The translations under genes were made by a program, and so were the position numbers. The notes under the pieces are model-generated. The model saw only the letters and a program-made list of their open reading frames with translations, did not search any database and was not told where the DNA came from. Shown piece by piece: positions 34,156-42,778 of a stretch of 64,000 nucleotides of DNA. Within the stretch, counting starts at the first letter, position 1. Each line of letters starts with the position of its first letter. The DNA is from Pantoea sp. Mb-10 (GTDB taxonomy: Bacteria; Pseudomonadota; Gammaproteobacteria; Enterobacterales; Enterobacteriaceae). The DNA lies in the NCBI RefSeq assembly GCF_021272205.1, contig NZ_JAJSDX010000004.1, positions 248,001-312,000 on the forward strand, read 5' to 3'.

Positions 34156-35040
34156 ATGAAGCCTTTTTTGCGCTGGTGTTTTGTTGCGACAGCTCTCACG
34201 CTGGCAGGATGCAGCAACTCCAATTGGCGTAAGAACGAAGTTCTGGCGGTACCTTTGCAGCCCACACTGCAGCAAGAGGTGATTCTGGCGCGAATGGAAC
34301 AAATTCTTGCCAGTCGAGCCCTGACCGATGATGAACGCGCACAGCTGTTATATGAGCGCGGAGTGTTGTATGATAGTTTGGGTCTGAGGGCATTAGCGCG
34401 GAACGATTTTTCGCAAGCGCTGTCTATAAGACCAGATATGCCGGAAGTGTTTAACTATCTCGGCATATATTTAACTCAGGCAGGCAATTTTGATGCTGCC
34501 TATGAAGCGTTTGATTCTGTACTTGAGCTTGATCCAACTTACAACTATGCGCATTTAAATCGTGGTATCGCCCTCTATTACGGTGGTCGATACAAGTTAG
34601 CGCAAGATGATCTGCTGGCGTTTTATCAAGACGATCCTAACGATCCTTTCCGCAGCCTTTGGCTCTATCTCGTGGAACGCGAAATGGACGCCGACAAGGC
34701 AAAAGTTGCGCTACAACAGCGCCATGACAAAGCGGTCCGGGACCAATGGGGATGGAACATTGTCGAGTTCTACCTTGGCGACATCAGTGAAAAAACGCTG
34801 ATGGAACGTCTCAAGGCGGACGCAACGGATAACACCTCGCTCGCTGAACATCTCAGTGAAACCAACTTCTATTTAGGTAAGTACTACCTAAGTCTGGGGG
34901 AGAAGGACGACGCGAAAGCGTTGTTCAAACTGGCGGTGGCCAACAACGTTAACAACTTTGTTGAGCACCGATACGCATTGTTGGAACTGGCGCAACTCGG
35001 CCAGACACAAGACGATTTATCAGAATCTGACCAGCAATAG
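34156..35040 (+). CDS. nlpI: Outer-membrane lipoprotein NlpI
   Basis: TPR lipoprotein that acts as adaptor for the protease Prc to degrade the peptidoglycan endopeptidase MepS and scaffolds hydrolases. It has 294 aa, as in E. coli. The lipobox LTLAGC puts the lipidated cysteine at residue 19; residue +2 is Ser, consistent with outer-membrane sorting. TPR units are visible from about 60 to 200 ([40 protein letters not shown]). The segment around residues 180-200 differs most from E. coli. Confidence 0.97.
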   Translation: MKPFLRWCFVATALTLAGCSNSNWRKNEVLAVPLQPTLQQEVILARMEQILASRALTDDERAQLLYERGVLYDSLGLRALARNDFSQALSIRPDMPEVFNYLGIYLTQAGNFDAAYEAFDSVLELDPTYNYAHLNRGIALYYGGRYKLAQDDLLAFYQDDPNDPFRSLWLYLVEREMDADKAKVALQQRHDKAVRDQWGWNIVEFYLGDISEKTLMERLKADATDNTSLAEHLSETNFYLGKYYLSLGEKDDAKALFKLAVANNVNNFVEHRYALLELAQLGQTQDDLSESDQQ

Positions 35041-35143
35041 CTGACGAATTTTCATTGCCTGAATTTCTGTAAAGTCATCATCTTCCGGATGAGGGCTTTG
35101 TTGTTCGTCAAAACTTCTAATTTGAGCCGGTTCACACTTTTTG

Positions 35144-35200
35144 ATGAAAATGACTGAAAGTTTTCACGACGAGTTATGTAGACTGGCCGCCGCAATCTAA
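35144..35200 (+). CDS. yrbN: Small ORF upstream of deaD, YrbN-like
   Basis: Eighteen codons, [18 protein letters not shown], ending 16 bp before the deaD start. E. coli has a small protein gene, yrbN, in exactly this place, and I recall a similar [10 protein letters not shown] core, so conservation of a peptide rather than chance is likely. Two in-frame ATGs two codons apart are possible starts. It might couple translation to deaD; function is unknown. Confidence 0.6.
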   Translation: MKMTESFHDELCRLAAAI

Positions 35201-35216
35201 GAGGCACGTGTACTAC

Positions 35217-37067
35217 ATGACTGATATTCAAACCACTTTTTCTGACCTTGGCCTGAACGCTGACATCCTCGAATCACTGAACGGCATGGGCTATGTTAAG
35301 CCATCCCCAATCCAGGCTGAGTGTATTCCTCACCTGCTGGCGGGCCGTGACGTGCTGGGTATGGCACAGACCGGGAGTGGTAAAACGGCGGCATTCTCGC
35401 TGCCCCTGTTACACAACATTGATACAACTGTCCGCGCACCGCAAATCCTGGTGCTGGCGCCAACCCGCGAACTCGCTGTTCAGGTTGCTGAAGCCATGAC
35501 GGAATTCTCCAAACATATGCGCGGCGTGAACGTGGTGGCCCTGTACGGCGGCCAGCGTTACGACGTGCAGCTGCGTGCACTGCGTCAGGGACCTCAGGTT
35601 GTTGTCGGTACGCCAGGTCGTCTGCTGGACCACCTGAAGCGCGGCACGCTGGATCTCTCTAATCTGCGCGGCCTGGTGCTGGACGAAGCGGATGAAATGC
35701 TGCGTATGGGCTTCATCGAAGACGTTGAAACCATTATGGCGCAGATCCCGGAAGGTCATCAGACAGCGCTGTTCTCTGCGACCATGCCTGAAGCCATCCG
35801 TCGCATCACGAAGCGTTTCATGAAAGATCCGCAGGAAGTGCGCATCCAGTCTAGCCTGACTACGCGTCCGGATATTTCACAGTCTTACTGGACCGCTTAC
35901 GGCCGTAAAACAGACGCGCTGGTGCGCTTCCTGGAAGCGGAAGATTTTGATGCCGCTATTATCTTCGTGCGCACCAAAAATGCCACGCTGGAAGTGGCCG
36001 AAGCGCTGGAGCGTAGCGGTTACAACAGCGCAGCACTGAACGGTGACATGAACCAGGCGCTGCGTGAGCAGACGCTGGAGCGTTTAAAAGATGGCCGTCT
36101 GGATATCCTGATTGCCACTGACGTTGCGGCCCGCGGCCTTGACGTTGAGCGTATCAGCCTGGTCGTCAACTACGACATCCCTATGGATGCTGAATCTTAC
36201 GTGCACCGCATTGGCCGTACCGGTCGTGCGGGTCGTGCTGGTCGTGCGCTGCTGTTCGTTGAGAACCGTGAGCGTCGCCTGCTGCGTAACATCGAGCGCA
36301 CCATGAAGCTGACCATCCCAGAAGTTGAGCTGCCGAATGCTGAACTGCTGAGCGAGCGTCGTCTGGCTAAGTTCGCCGCGAAAGTACAGCAGCAGCTGGA
36401 AAGCAGCGATCTGGATATGTATCGCGCGCTGCTGAGCAAACTGCAGCCGGGTGAAGATCTGGATCTCGAAACGCTGGCCGCTGCACTGCTGAAAATGGCG
36501 CAGGGCGAACGTCCGCTGATTCTGCCACCGGAAGCACCGCGTCCACCGCGTCGTGAGTTCCGCGAGCGTGATGACCGTCGTGACAGCCGTGCGCCGCGTG
36601 ACAGCCGTGATGGCGATCGTCCACGCCGTGAGCGTCGTGACGTCGGTGAAATGCAGCTGTACCGCATTGAAGTAGGCCGTGATGACGGTGTTGAAGTGCG
36701 TCACATCGTGGGCGCCATTGCCAACGAAGGCGATATCAGCAGCCGCTACATTGGTAACATCAAGCTGTTCGGTACGCACTCCACCATTGAGCTGCCAAAA
36801 GGCATGCCGGGTGAAGTGCTGCAGCACTTCACGCGCACGCGCATCCTGAACAAGCCGATGAACATGCAGCTGTTGGGTGATGCACAGCCAAGCGAGCGCG
36901 GTGAGCGTCGCCCTGGCGGTCGCGGTACCGGTGCACCACGCGGTGCTGAAGGCGGTCGTCGCTTCTCTGAGCGTCGTGAAGGCGGCGCTGGGCGCTTTAG
37001 CCGTGAAGGCGGTCGCGGCCCTCGTCGTGAAGACGGTGCTTCAGCACCCCGTCGTCGTGACGCGTAA
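35217..37067 (+). CDS. deaD: ATP-dependent DEAD-box RNA helicase DeaD/CsdA
   Basis: Cold-shock RNA helicase involved in 50S assembly and mRNA decay. The ATG giving [19 protein letters not shown] was chosen (616 aa; E. coli 629), because a GTG three codons earlier sits too close to the GAGG. Motif I AQTGSGKT is at 50-57, and DEAD, SAT and [11 protein letters not shown] follow in order. The DbpA-like RNA-binding domain ([20 protein letters not shown]) and an Arg/Gly-rich C-terminal tail close the protein. The tail is shorter than in E. coli. Confidence 0.97.
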   Translation: MTDIQTTFSDLGLNADILESLNGMGYVKPSPIQAECIPHLLAGRDVLGMAQTGSGKTAAFSLPLLHNIDTTVRAPQILVLAPTRELAVQVAEAMTEFSKHMRGVNVVALYGGQRYDVQLRALRQGPQVVVGTPGRLLDHLKRGTLDLSNLRGLVLDEADEMLRMGFIEDVETIMAQIPEGHQTALFSATMPEAIRRITKRFMKDPQEVRIQSSLTTRPDISQSYWTAYGRKTDALVRFLEAEDFDAAIIFVRTKNATLEVAEALERSGYNSAALNGDMNQALREQTLERLKDGRLDILIATDVAARGLDVERISLVVNYDIPMDAESYVHRIGRTGRAGRAGRALLFVENRERRLLRNIERTMKLTIPEVELPNAELLSERRLAKFAAKVQQQLESSDLDMYRALLSKLQPGEDLDLETLAAALLKMAQGERPLILPPEAPRPPRREFRERDDRRDSRAPRDSRDGDRPRRERRDVGEMQLYRIEVGRDDGVEVRHIVGAIANEGDISSRYIGNIKLFGTHSTIELPKGMPGEVLQHFTRTRILNKPMNMQLLGDAQPSERGERRPGGRGTGAPRGAEGGRRFSERREGGAGRFSREGGRGPRREDGASAPRRRDA

Positions 37068-37092
37068 GCGAGAGCATCAGTAAACTAAAACA

Positions 37093-37118
37093 GGGACGCG
37101 CAAGCGTCCCTTTTTTTT
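37093..37118 (+). terminator. Rho-independent terminator after deaD
   Basis: GGGACGC-GCAA-GCGTCCC stem with a GNRA-type loop, followed by eight T. Confidence 0.92.
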
Positions 37119-37136
37119 GCCTGTCGCCCGGTAAAA

Positions 37137-37883
37137 TCAGGCGCCACCGGCGATCAACACGCGTTCACCGCTCACGTAGGCCGCCTCGTCGGAGGCCAGA
37201 AACAGCGCTACCTGCGCGACATCTTCCGGTAAACCAAAGCGCCCCAGCGGCGTCGCGGCAATCAGGCTAGCTTTGACGTCCGGACTCATTTTTTTCGCTG
37301 CCAGCAACCCTTCCGTCAAAATGATGCCGGGCGCCAGCGCGTTGACGCGAATGTTGCGCGGCCCCAGTTCACGCGCCAGGCCCTGAGTCAGGGTATCAAT
37401 AGCGCCTTTGGTCGCCGCCCATAGCACGGAGCCGGGAGTACTCTGCTGACTATCGAGCGCGCTCAGGTTGATGATGACGCCGCCCTGCTGGGGAAAGTGC
37501 TTCACCGCCTGCTGGCAGATCAGCAGCGTGCCCAGCACATTAACATTGAGCTGCTGCTGCATCTCGGGCAGGCTGAGTGCCTCAAAGGCACCATGATGAA
37601 AACGCCCTGCATTGTTAACCACGATATCGGGTCGGCCAAACTGCTCAATGCTGCGCGCGAACAGGCGCTCTACGTCACCTGCGCGCGCGATATCAGCCTG
37701 TACGGCAATCGCATCGCTGCCCAATGCGCAAATATCGGTCACCACATCTGCGGCGCCCGCTTCGTCCTGACAATAATTCACTATCACGCGGGCACCGGCC
37801 GCCGCGAAAGTCATGGCAATAGCGGCACCAATGCCTTTCGAAGCGCCCGTCACCAACGCAATCTTACCTTCAAGTGCTTTCAT
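37137..37883 (-). CDS. Short-chain dehydrogenase/reductase (SDR) with altered catalytic motif
   Basis: Classical-length SDR of 248 aa; the start MKALEGKIALVTG follows GGAGAG. The cofactor motif TGASKGIG (residues 12-19), the NNAG motif near 88 and the C-terminal ASDEAAYVSGERVLIAGGA are typical of NAD(P)-dependent SDRs of the FabG-like type. The catalytic YxxxK reads W-A-A-T-K: the tyrosine codon is TGG. The usual serine region is NLSALDSQQS. The substrate is unknown, and it may have lost or changed its activity. It is divergent from an AraC-type regulator with matched direct repeats between them, so the two probably form one regulated unit. Confidence 0.85.
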   Translation of the reverse strand: MKALEGKIALVTGASKGIGAAIAMTFAAAGARVIVNYCQDEAGAADVVTDICALGSDAIAVQADIARAGDVERLFARSIEQFGRPDIVVNNAGRFHHGAFEALSLPEMQQQLNVNVLGTLLICQQAVKHFPQQGGVIINLSALDSQQSTPGSVLWAATKGAIDTLTQGLARELGPRNIRVNALAPGIILTEGLLAAKKMSPDVKASLIAATPLGRFGLPEDVAQVALFLASDEAAYVSGERVLIAGGA

Positions 37884-37909
37884 CACGTCTCTCCACCTGA
37901 GCTGTTGGG

Positions 37910-37915
37910 AGCATA
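37910..37915 (-). promoter_or_regulatory. Candidate -10 element of the SDR gene
   Basis: On the minus strand TATGCT lies about 27 bp before the SDR start. The expected -35 position reads GCCAGC, a poor match, which fits a promoter needing an activator bound upstream. Confidence 0.35.
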
Positions 37916-37949
37916 AAGCATGCGCCGTGCCAGCTGGCAGGCGGTAGCG

Positions 37950-37981
37950 CAATCCTGCAAGCTTTTTGCACAATCCTGCAA
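37950..37981. promoter_or_regulatory. Tandem direct repeats, probable AraC-type operator
   Basis: CAATCCTGCAA occurs twice without mismatch, at 37950-37960 and 37971-37981. The starts are 21 bp apart, two helical turns, so both copies face the same side of the DNA. This is the classical site layout for the two helix-turn-helix motifs or two monomers of AraC-family proteins. The site lies in the 184-bp gap between the SDR gene and the AraC-type regulator, upstream of a -10-like TATGCT for the SDR. Confidence 0.6.
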
Positions 37982-38067
37982 ATGTCGCGCTGCCCCTCTG
38001 TGCGGAAAACGTGCGGTAGGTGAGAATAGCGTCACCGTTGTTTTATCATTCTGGAGTGCCGTCACAC

Positions 38068-38997
38068 ATGATTCATCAAGCACAGTGGCAGCAGCTAGTG
38101 GCCATGATCGATCGCCACGCGGCGACCGATGGACGCCACCGCAGTGCGATTGATTTTCTCTCGTTTGGCCGCAGCGCAACGCCCACCTCGCTGACGCACG
38201 TCACCACCTGGGCGAGCTTTGCGCTGGTGGCGCAGGGGAAAAAATCGCTGCGCATGGGCGATGACGTCCTGCATTACGGACCCGGAGATTTGCTGTTAGT
38301 GACGCTGGATATGGCGGTGCAATCCTGCGTGGTCGAAGCCACACCAGAGAAACCCAATCTGGGCGTGGGGATCACCATTGATGAAGTCCGTCTGATGCGC
38401 TATCTGGAGCATTTTCCCCAAGCGCTGCTGGGTGCCACCGGCACCAGCCAGCGTGGCATCACGGTACACAGCGTGGCGCCGACGCTGGTGGATGCCGTCA
38501 TCAGGCTGGTGCACTTGCTGGATCAGCCGCAGGATATCCCCGCCATTGCGCCGCTGATTGAACAAGAGATTTTCTACCGGCTGCTCACCGGGCCAGAAGG
38601 GCCGCGTATTCTTAACATGGCGCTGAGTGAGCGGCCCGGCAACAAAGTGGCCCGCGCGGCACGCTGGCTGCGGGAGAATTTCCAGCAGCCGCTAAAAATG
38701 GATCAGTTGGCTAGCACGGTCGGCATGAGCATCTCGTCGCTCCACCATCACTTCAAAGCGGTCACCGCCATGACGCCGATGCAGTATCAAAAACAGCTGC
38801 GGCTAAATGAAGCACGGCGGCTAATGGTGATGGAGCAGTTGGATGCCGGAACGGCGGGATATCGGGTAGGTTATCAGAGCGCCTCGCAGTTCAGCCGCGA
38901 ATACAGCCGTTTTTGGGGACGCTCACCGGCGCGGGACGTCAGGCGTATGGCAGCGGGGCAAGAGCGGCTCCCGCCACCGCAGCATGATTTACAGTGA
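38068..38997 (+). CDS. AraC-family transcriptional regulator
   Basis: 309 aa, starting [20 protein letters not shown] behind a GGAG about 11 bases upstream. The N-terminal AraC_N-type sensing domain (about 20-180) resembles that of YqhC-like regulators, which control aldehyde reductases. Two C-terminal helix-turn-helix motifs follow: [20 protein letters not shown] and [20 protein letters not shown]. It is divergent from the SDR gene, its likely target. The last 9 bp overlap the end of the convergent yhbW gene. The inducer is unknown. Confidence 0.9.
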   Translation: MIHQAQWQQLVAMIDRHAATDGRHRSAIDFLSFGRSATPTSLTHVTTWASFALVAQGKKSLRMGDDVLHYGPGDLLLVTLDMAVQSCVVEATPEKPNLGVGITIDEVRLMRYLEHFPQALLGATGTSQRGITVHSVAPTLVDAVIRLVHLLDQPQDIPAIAPLIEQEIFYRLLTGPEGPRILNMALSERPGNKVARAARWLRENFQQPLKMDQLASTVGMSISSLHHHFKAVTAMTPMQYQKQLRLNEARRLMVMEQLDAGTAGYRVGYQSASQFSREYSRFWGRSPARDVRRMAAGQERLPPPQHDLQ

Positions 38998-39999
38998 ACG
39001 CGCAGCCTCCATGGCCAGGGCAAACGAACGCAGGCGCGCCTGGGGATCGAAGATTTGGCCGTTAACCATGATCTCATCCGCCTGCGTCTCACGCTGCAAC
39101 GCGGCCAGCCCCTGACGCACTTTTTCGCTGTCACCCACCACCGACATGCTCAACGCCTGCTGCACGCCGTACTGCTCGGAAGGCGACCACAGCGCATCCA
39201 TATTCTCCACGGGTGCAGGCAGCGGGCCGGGTTTACCGCGGCGCAGATTAATAAACTGCTGCTGCATGGAAGTAAACAGGAAACGTGCGTCACGCTCCGT
39301 GTCTGCCGCCACCACGTTGACGCAAACCATGGCATAAGGTTTATCGAGACGCGCTGACGGTTTGAATTTCTCACGGTACACCTGCAGCGCCTGGAACAGC
39401 AGATCGGGTGCAAAATGCGAGGCAAAGGCAAACGGCAGACCCATCTGTGCCGCCAGCTGGGCGCTATAGAGGCTGGAACCCAGCAGCCACACGGGAATAT
39501 TCGATCCTAAACCGGGCACCGGCTGCACCGGTGGGCAGTCGTCTTCTTGCGCGTCGAACCAGCGGATAAGCTCGGCGACATCGTCGGGGAACGTGTCCGC
39601 CTGAATGCCCGAGAGGTTGCGGCGCAGCGCCATCATGGTGCGCTGATCGGAGCCCGGCGCGCGGCCCAATCCCAAGTCAATGCGGCCAGGATAAAGGGCA
39701 TCCAGCGTGCCAAACTGTTCGGCGATCACCAGCGGAGCATGGTTAGGCAGCATGATGCCGCCAGAGCCCAGGCGCAGCGTTTGGGTATTGGCGGCCAAAT
39801 AGCCAATCAGCACCGCGGTTGCCGCACTGGCAATGCCGGTCATGTTATGGTGCTCGGCCAGCCAATAGCGATGAAAACCCAGCGCTTCCGCCTGACGTGC
39901 CAGCGCCAGCGAATTGTGGAACGCATCGCGCGGCGTTGATCCCTGCGGGACAGGTGCCAGATCCAGCACGGACAGGCGAACAGTTTTTTTCTCAGACAT
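38989..39999 (-). CDS. yhbW: Luciferase-like flavin monooxygenase family protein YhbW
   Basis: Bacterial-luciferase-like flavin oxidoreductase (336 aa; E. coli YhbW 335) of unknown substrate. The segments [37 protein letters not shown] and [17 protein letters not shown] are near-identical to the family. In E. coli it is the third gene of yhbU-yhbV-yhbW; here the two upstream partners are absent. Confidence 0.95.
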   Translation of the reverse strand: MSEKKTVRLSVLDLAPVPQGSTPRDAFHNSLALARQAEALGFHRYWLAEHHNMTGIASAATAVLIGYLAANTQTLRLGSGGIMLPNHAPLVIAEQFGTLDALYPGRIDLGLGRAPGSDQRTMMALRRNLSGIQADTFPDDVAELIRWFDAQEDDCPPVQPVPGLGSNIPVWLLGSSLYSAQLAAQMGLPFAFASHFAPDLLFQALQVYREKFKPSARLDKPYAMVCVNVVAADTERDARFLFTSMQQQFINLRRGKPGPLPAPVENMDALWSPSEQYGVQQALSMSVVGDSEKVRQGLAALQRETQADEIMVNGQIFDPQARLRSFALAMEAARSL

Positions 40000-40302
40000 G
40001 AGGTACTCCAGAGGTGAACGGCGCAGAGGGACGGCATCTGCGCAGACCAGTATTACCTATCACTGCCCATATTAAAACTGCTAATAAGGGCAGGAATATA
40101 GCCGGAATGTGCCTTTGTTCATTGCGCTGGCGTATCGCCTCATCGCCGCGTCTCACGCATCCGCTATCTACTGCGGGCGGCGAGTCATGCTCACCGGGGG
40201 AGTCGGTGCTCGTAACCAGTCCCAACGGCCGCACCTGTTCACAAACCTTGACCAGCGGCCAGACGTCGGCCAGCAAGATAGATAAAATTTTCTCAAGGAA
40301 AA
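40000..40302. other. Gene-free stretch where ubiU-ubiV would be expected
   Basis: Between yhbW and the decayed ubiT there are only about 300 bp, where E. coli has ubiU and ubiV (about 1.9 kb, read toward yhbW). I see no ORF with recognisable U32-peptidase features on the minus strand, and no terminator. A 94-codon open frame on the minus strand matches nothing I know. The stretch looks like residual sequence after a deletion. Confidence 0.6.
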
Positions 40303-40829
40303 ATGCGCGATATTTACGCGGATATGCCGCTTTATCGGTGAAAAAGCACCATTAATCATTTCATTATCCCTTATCTTATCGCCGTGGGTAAGGGTGAAAT
40401 CCAGGCTGCAATAACGCCTAAACTGGCAATTTCGTCATACTTTGGTGCAAGGTGAGTTAGACTTTCTGCAAGGGCGCGCCCTGAGATTGACGTTCTCGAC
40501 ATCAATCTTCGCAGGGCAACCACGTTGGAGCAGGCGCGCCTGAGCATTTCGCCTCACGCGACAGCGGATGTTATGTTGCGCGGCGAAGCGAATGAATGAT
40601 TGCCGATGGCACGCCTCCACGTCGGACCTGATAGCGGTTTTCAGCGCCAGCCAATGATTGACGGCCCGCGGCGCGAAGCCGAGAAGTGAAGCACGTGATG
40701 GATGCCATTGAACTTGACGCCATGCCTGGAACCTTTCGCAGGGGAGTGCAGCGGCTTGCTGCCTGCATGAAGGCTGGAATGACCCAGAACGCGAAGGCCG
40801 GTATGGCGCGCGCGGAGAACTCATGTTGA
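40303..40829 (+). pseudogene. ubiT: Decayed ubiT (yhbT) SCP2-domain gene of anaerobic ubiquinone synthesis
   Basis: Similarity to E. coli UbiT/YhbT (SCP2 lipid-binding domain) is spread over all three forward frames. An ATG behind AAGGA gives MRDIYADMP. Frame 40325 onward reads KAPLIISLSLILSPW, then WQFRHTLVQGELDFLQGRAL, interrupted by TAA at 40412. Frame 40483 onward reads EIDVLDINLR and SPHATADVMLRGEANE, then TGA at 40597. Frame 40689 onward reads KHVMDAIELDAMPG to the end AENSC. Total length (527 bp) equals the intact gene (about 525 bp). The stop overlaps the yhbS start as in E. coli. At least three frameshifts and two in-frame stops make it a pseudogene. Confidence 0.85.
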
Positions 40830-41329
40830 TTCGTACTGAAATTGGTGTGGATGCGGCGGGCATCGACAGTTTGTTAAAGCGCAGTTTCGCGACTGCAGCG
40901 GAAGCGGAGCTGGTGCAACAGCTGCGCGAAGATGGTCTGCTTACGCTGGGTGTCGTCGCAACGGATGAGGAGGGGCAGGTGCTCGGCTATGCCGCCTTCA
41001 GCCCGGTGACGCTGCAAGGAGAGGACCGCAACTGGGTCGCGCTGGCACCGCTGGCGGTGGATGCATCGGTGCGTAAGCAGGGGATTGCCAAACAGCTGGT
41101 CTATGAAGGGCTCGACGCGCTGAATGAGTTCGGCTACAGCGCGGTCGTGGTGCTGGGCGAGCCGACCTTTTTCACACCACTGGGCTTCGTACCGGCGGCA
41201 GGACACGGATTGCACTGTCGCTGGACCGGCAGCGAAGCGACGTTTCAGGTCTATAAGCTGGCAGACGATGCTTTTGTCGGTGCCGAGGGCCTGATTGATT
41301 TCGCCCCGCCGTTTACGCGCTTTGACTAA
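40823..41329 (+). CDS. yhbS: GNAT-family N-acetyltransferase YhbS
   Basis: 168-aa acetyltransferase of the GNAT superfamily. The N-terminus [20 protein letters not shown] and the acetyl-CoA motif [19 protein letters not shown] are clear. The substrate is uncertain; in E. coli it is uncharacterised in detail. It still overlaps the 3' end of the broken ubiT by 7 bp. Its own 3' end overlaps convergent yhbQ by 17 bp. Confidence 0.93.
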   Translation: MLIRTEIGVDAAGIDSLLKRSFATAAEAELVQQLREDGLLTLGVVATDEEGQVLGYAAFSPVTLQGEDRNWVALAPLAVDASVRKQGIAKQLVYEGLDALNEFGYSAVVVLGEPTFFTPLGFVPAAGHGLHCRWTGSEATFQVYKLADDAFVGAEGLIDFAPPFTRFD

Positions 41330-41600
41330 ACCACCCGCGCAGGCAAGGCGGCTGCTGGGCCACCAGCAGCAGCTTCTGCGGGCGGCTCAGCTGCTTGACC
41401 TGATACTCAAGGCGTGAGGCGTCGGCGCGATCGCCTGCTTCACAGTGATACACCAGCGTCAGCGGCCCTTTGCCGCGCAGCGCGCGCGCGCCACGTCCAG
41501 ACGCATGCTGGTGCAGCCGCCGTTGAACGTCGGTAGTAATACCGGTATAAAGCATGCCAGCCGCGGTTTGCAGCATATACAGTTGCCAGCGCTGTTCCAT
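41313..41600 (-). CDS. yhbQ: GIY-YIG nuclease-domain protein YhbQ
   Basis: 95-aa single-domain GIY-YIG protein (E. coli YhbQ 100 aa). The [20 protein letters not shown] segment holds the family's YxG-YTG catalytic strand pair, and [20 protein letters not shown] follows. The E. coli protein has DNA-nuclease activity. It is convergent with yhbS and divergent from yhbP. Confidence 0.93.
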   Translation of the reverse strand: MEQRWQLYMLQTAAGMLYTGITTDVQRRLHQHASGRGARALRGKGPLTLVYHCEAGDRADASRLEYQVKQLSRPQKLLLVAQQPPCLRGWFSQSA

Positions 41601-41678
41601 ACAGCTTCCCCCATCGTCAAGGCAGGCAGTGTAACGCGCTTGATGCGCTGCCGCGAATACTCTCAGGGAGTTTTACCG

Positions 41679-42128
41679 GTGTCCGATCGTGACCATTTGA
41701 TTCGCTACCTCAAAAAGCAACATGTGCTGTCGGTGTGTACCGGCTCGGGCGAGGATCTCTGGTGCGCCAACTGCTATTACGTGTTCAACGAGGCGCGTAT
41801 GGCTTTTTGGCTGATGACCGAGACCGACACGCGCCACGGCACGTTGATGCTCATGCAAACGCACGTCGCGGGCACCATCAGTGGTCAGCCGAAAAGCATA
41901 CTGTTGATCAAGGGCGTGCAATACCGTGGCCGCATTCACCGTCTTAGCGAGGCGCGCGCGGCGGAAGCGCTACAGGCCTATCAAAAACGTTTTCCGGTGG
42001 CAAAAAAAGTGAGCGCACCGCTGTGGGAAATCGCGTTAGATGAGCTAAAAATGACGGATAACGCGCTGGGTTTCGGCCACAAGATTGTGTGGCGGCGTGA
42101 AGAGCAGGAAGAGCTGGGACGCCCCTAA
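41679..42128 (+). CDS. yhbP: UPF0306 family protein YhbP (flavin-binding split-barrel type)
   Basis: I selected the GTG start preceded by AGGGAG at 8-base spacing, giving 149 aa as in E. coli; a much longer upstream reading covers the yhbQ region antisense and is not credible. The fold is of the pyridoxamine-phosphate-oxidase-like split barrel: LWCANCYYVFNEARMAFWLM, VAGTISGQPKSILLIKGVQ and the C-terminal NALGFGHKIVW. Function is not established. Confidence 0.9.
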   Translation: MSDRDHLIRYLKKQHVLSVCTGSGEDLWCANCYYVFNEARMAFWLMTETDTRHGTLMLMQTHVAGTISGQPKSILLIKGVQYRGRIHRLSEARAAEALQAYQKRFPVAKKVSAPLWEIALDELKMTDNALGFGHKIVWRREEQEELGRP

Positions 42129-42151
42129 AGGCGTCCGCAGCAGCACCGCAC

Positions 42152-42673
42152 TCAGGCGGCGCTGAGAATGCGCAGCGATTCCCGATTGAACGCGGGCAGA
42201 TCCTCTGGCGTACGGCTGGTGACCAACTTATCGTCGTCAACCACCACTTCTTTATCGTAGAAATCCGCACCGGCGTTGCGCAGATCGATCGCAATGGCTT
42301 TCACGCAGGTCATCTTGCGACCGCGCACGCCGTTGGCGCTGATCAGCAGTTGCGGACCGTGACAGATGGCGAAGATAGGCTTGCCGCTGGCCACGAACTC
42401 TTTAGTGAAATTCACAAAGCGATCGTCACCGCGCAGGGCATCAGGTGAATGGCCGCCGGGCAGCAGCAGGGCATCAAATTCTGCTGCGCTGACGTGATCG
42501 ATATCTTTGTCGATCTTCACTTCCGCCTTGCCCTGTTTCCCCTTGACCGTTTTGCCCGCTTGCATCTCAATGGTGACCACGTCGTGGCCAGCTTTGGCGT
42601 AGGCCTCGGCGGGCGAGGTAAACTCTGAGTCCTCAAAATCATCGGTAATCAGTACCGCTATCTTCTTGCTCAT
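42152..42673 (-). CDS. yhbO: DJ-1/PfpI-family protein deglycase YhbO
   Basis: Stress-response protein of the PfpI family (173 aa), reported in E. coli to repair glyoxal- and methylglyoxal-damaged proteins. The start MSKKIAVLITDDFEDSE follows GGAGG. The nucleophile elbow is AICHGPQ with Cys104-His105, preceded by the acidic partner near the N-terminus. It is the last gene of the yhb block; nrdG beyond it belongs to a different E. coli neighbourhood. Confidence 0.95.
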   Translation of the reverse strand: MSKKIAVLITDDFEDSEFTSPAEAYAKAGHDVVTIEMQAGKTVKGKQGKAEVKIDKDIDHVSAAEFDALLLPGGHSPDALRGDDRFVNFTKEFVASGKPIFAICHGPQLLISANGVRGRKMTCVKAIAIDLRNAGADFYDKEVVVDDDKLVTSRTPEDLPAFNRESLRILSAA

Positions 42674-42778
42674 GGGGTTCCTCCTTGCTTGGGGTGTCAC
42701 ATCTTTACCCTTTCAAGCCTGGTCGACGTCACGGAGAAAGCAAGCCAGTCGGCGCAAGCGCGACGACTCTCGGAATTT

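Noticed and set aside
39992-40276. 94-codon minus-strand frame upstream of yhbW, considered as a ubiV remnant
   Set aside because: No stretch resembles UbiV or UbiU from memory, and it overlaps the yhbW start; I left it as unassigned sequence.
40435-40863. 142-codon open frame on the minus strand
   Set aside because: It covers the decayed ubiT and the start of yhbS antisense; the plus strand carries the recognisable remnants.
41445-41678. N-terminal extension of yhbP
   Set aside because: The extra 78 codons lie antisense to yhbQ; a GTG with a well-placed AGGGAG gives the family-length protein.
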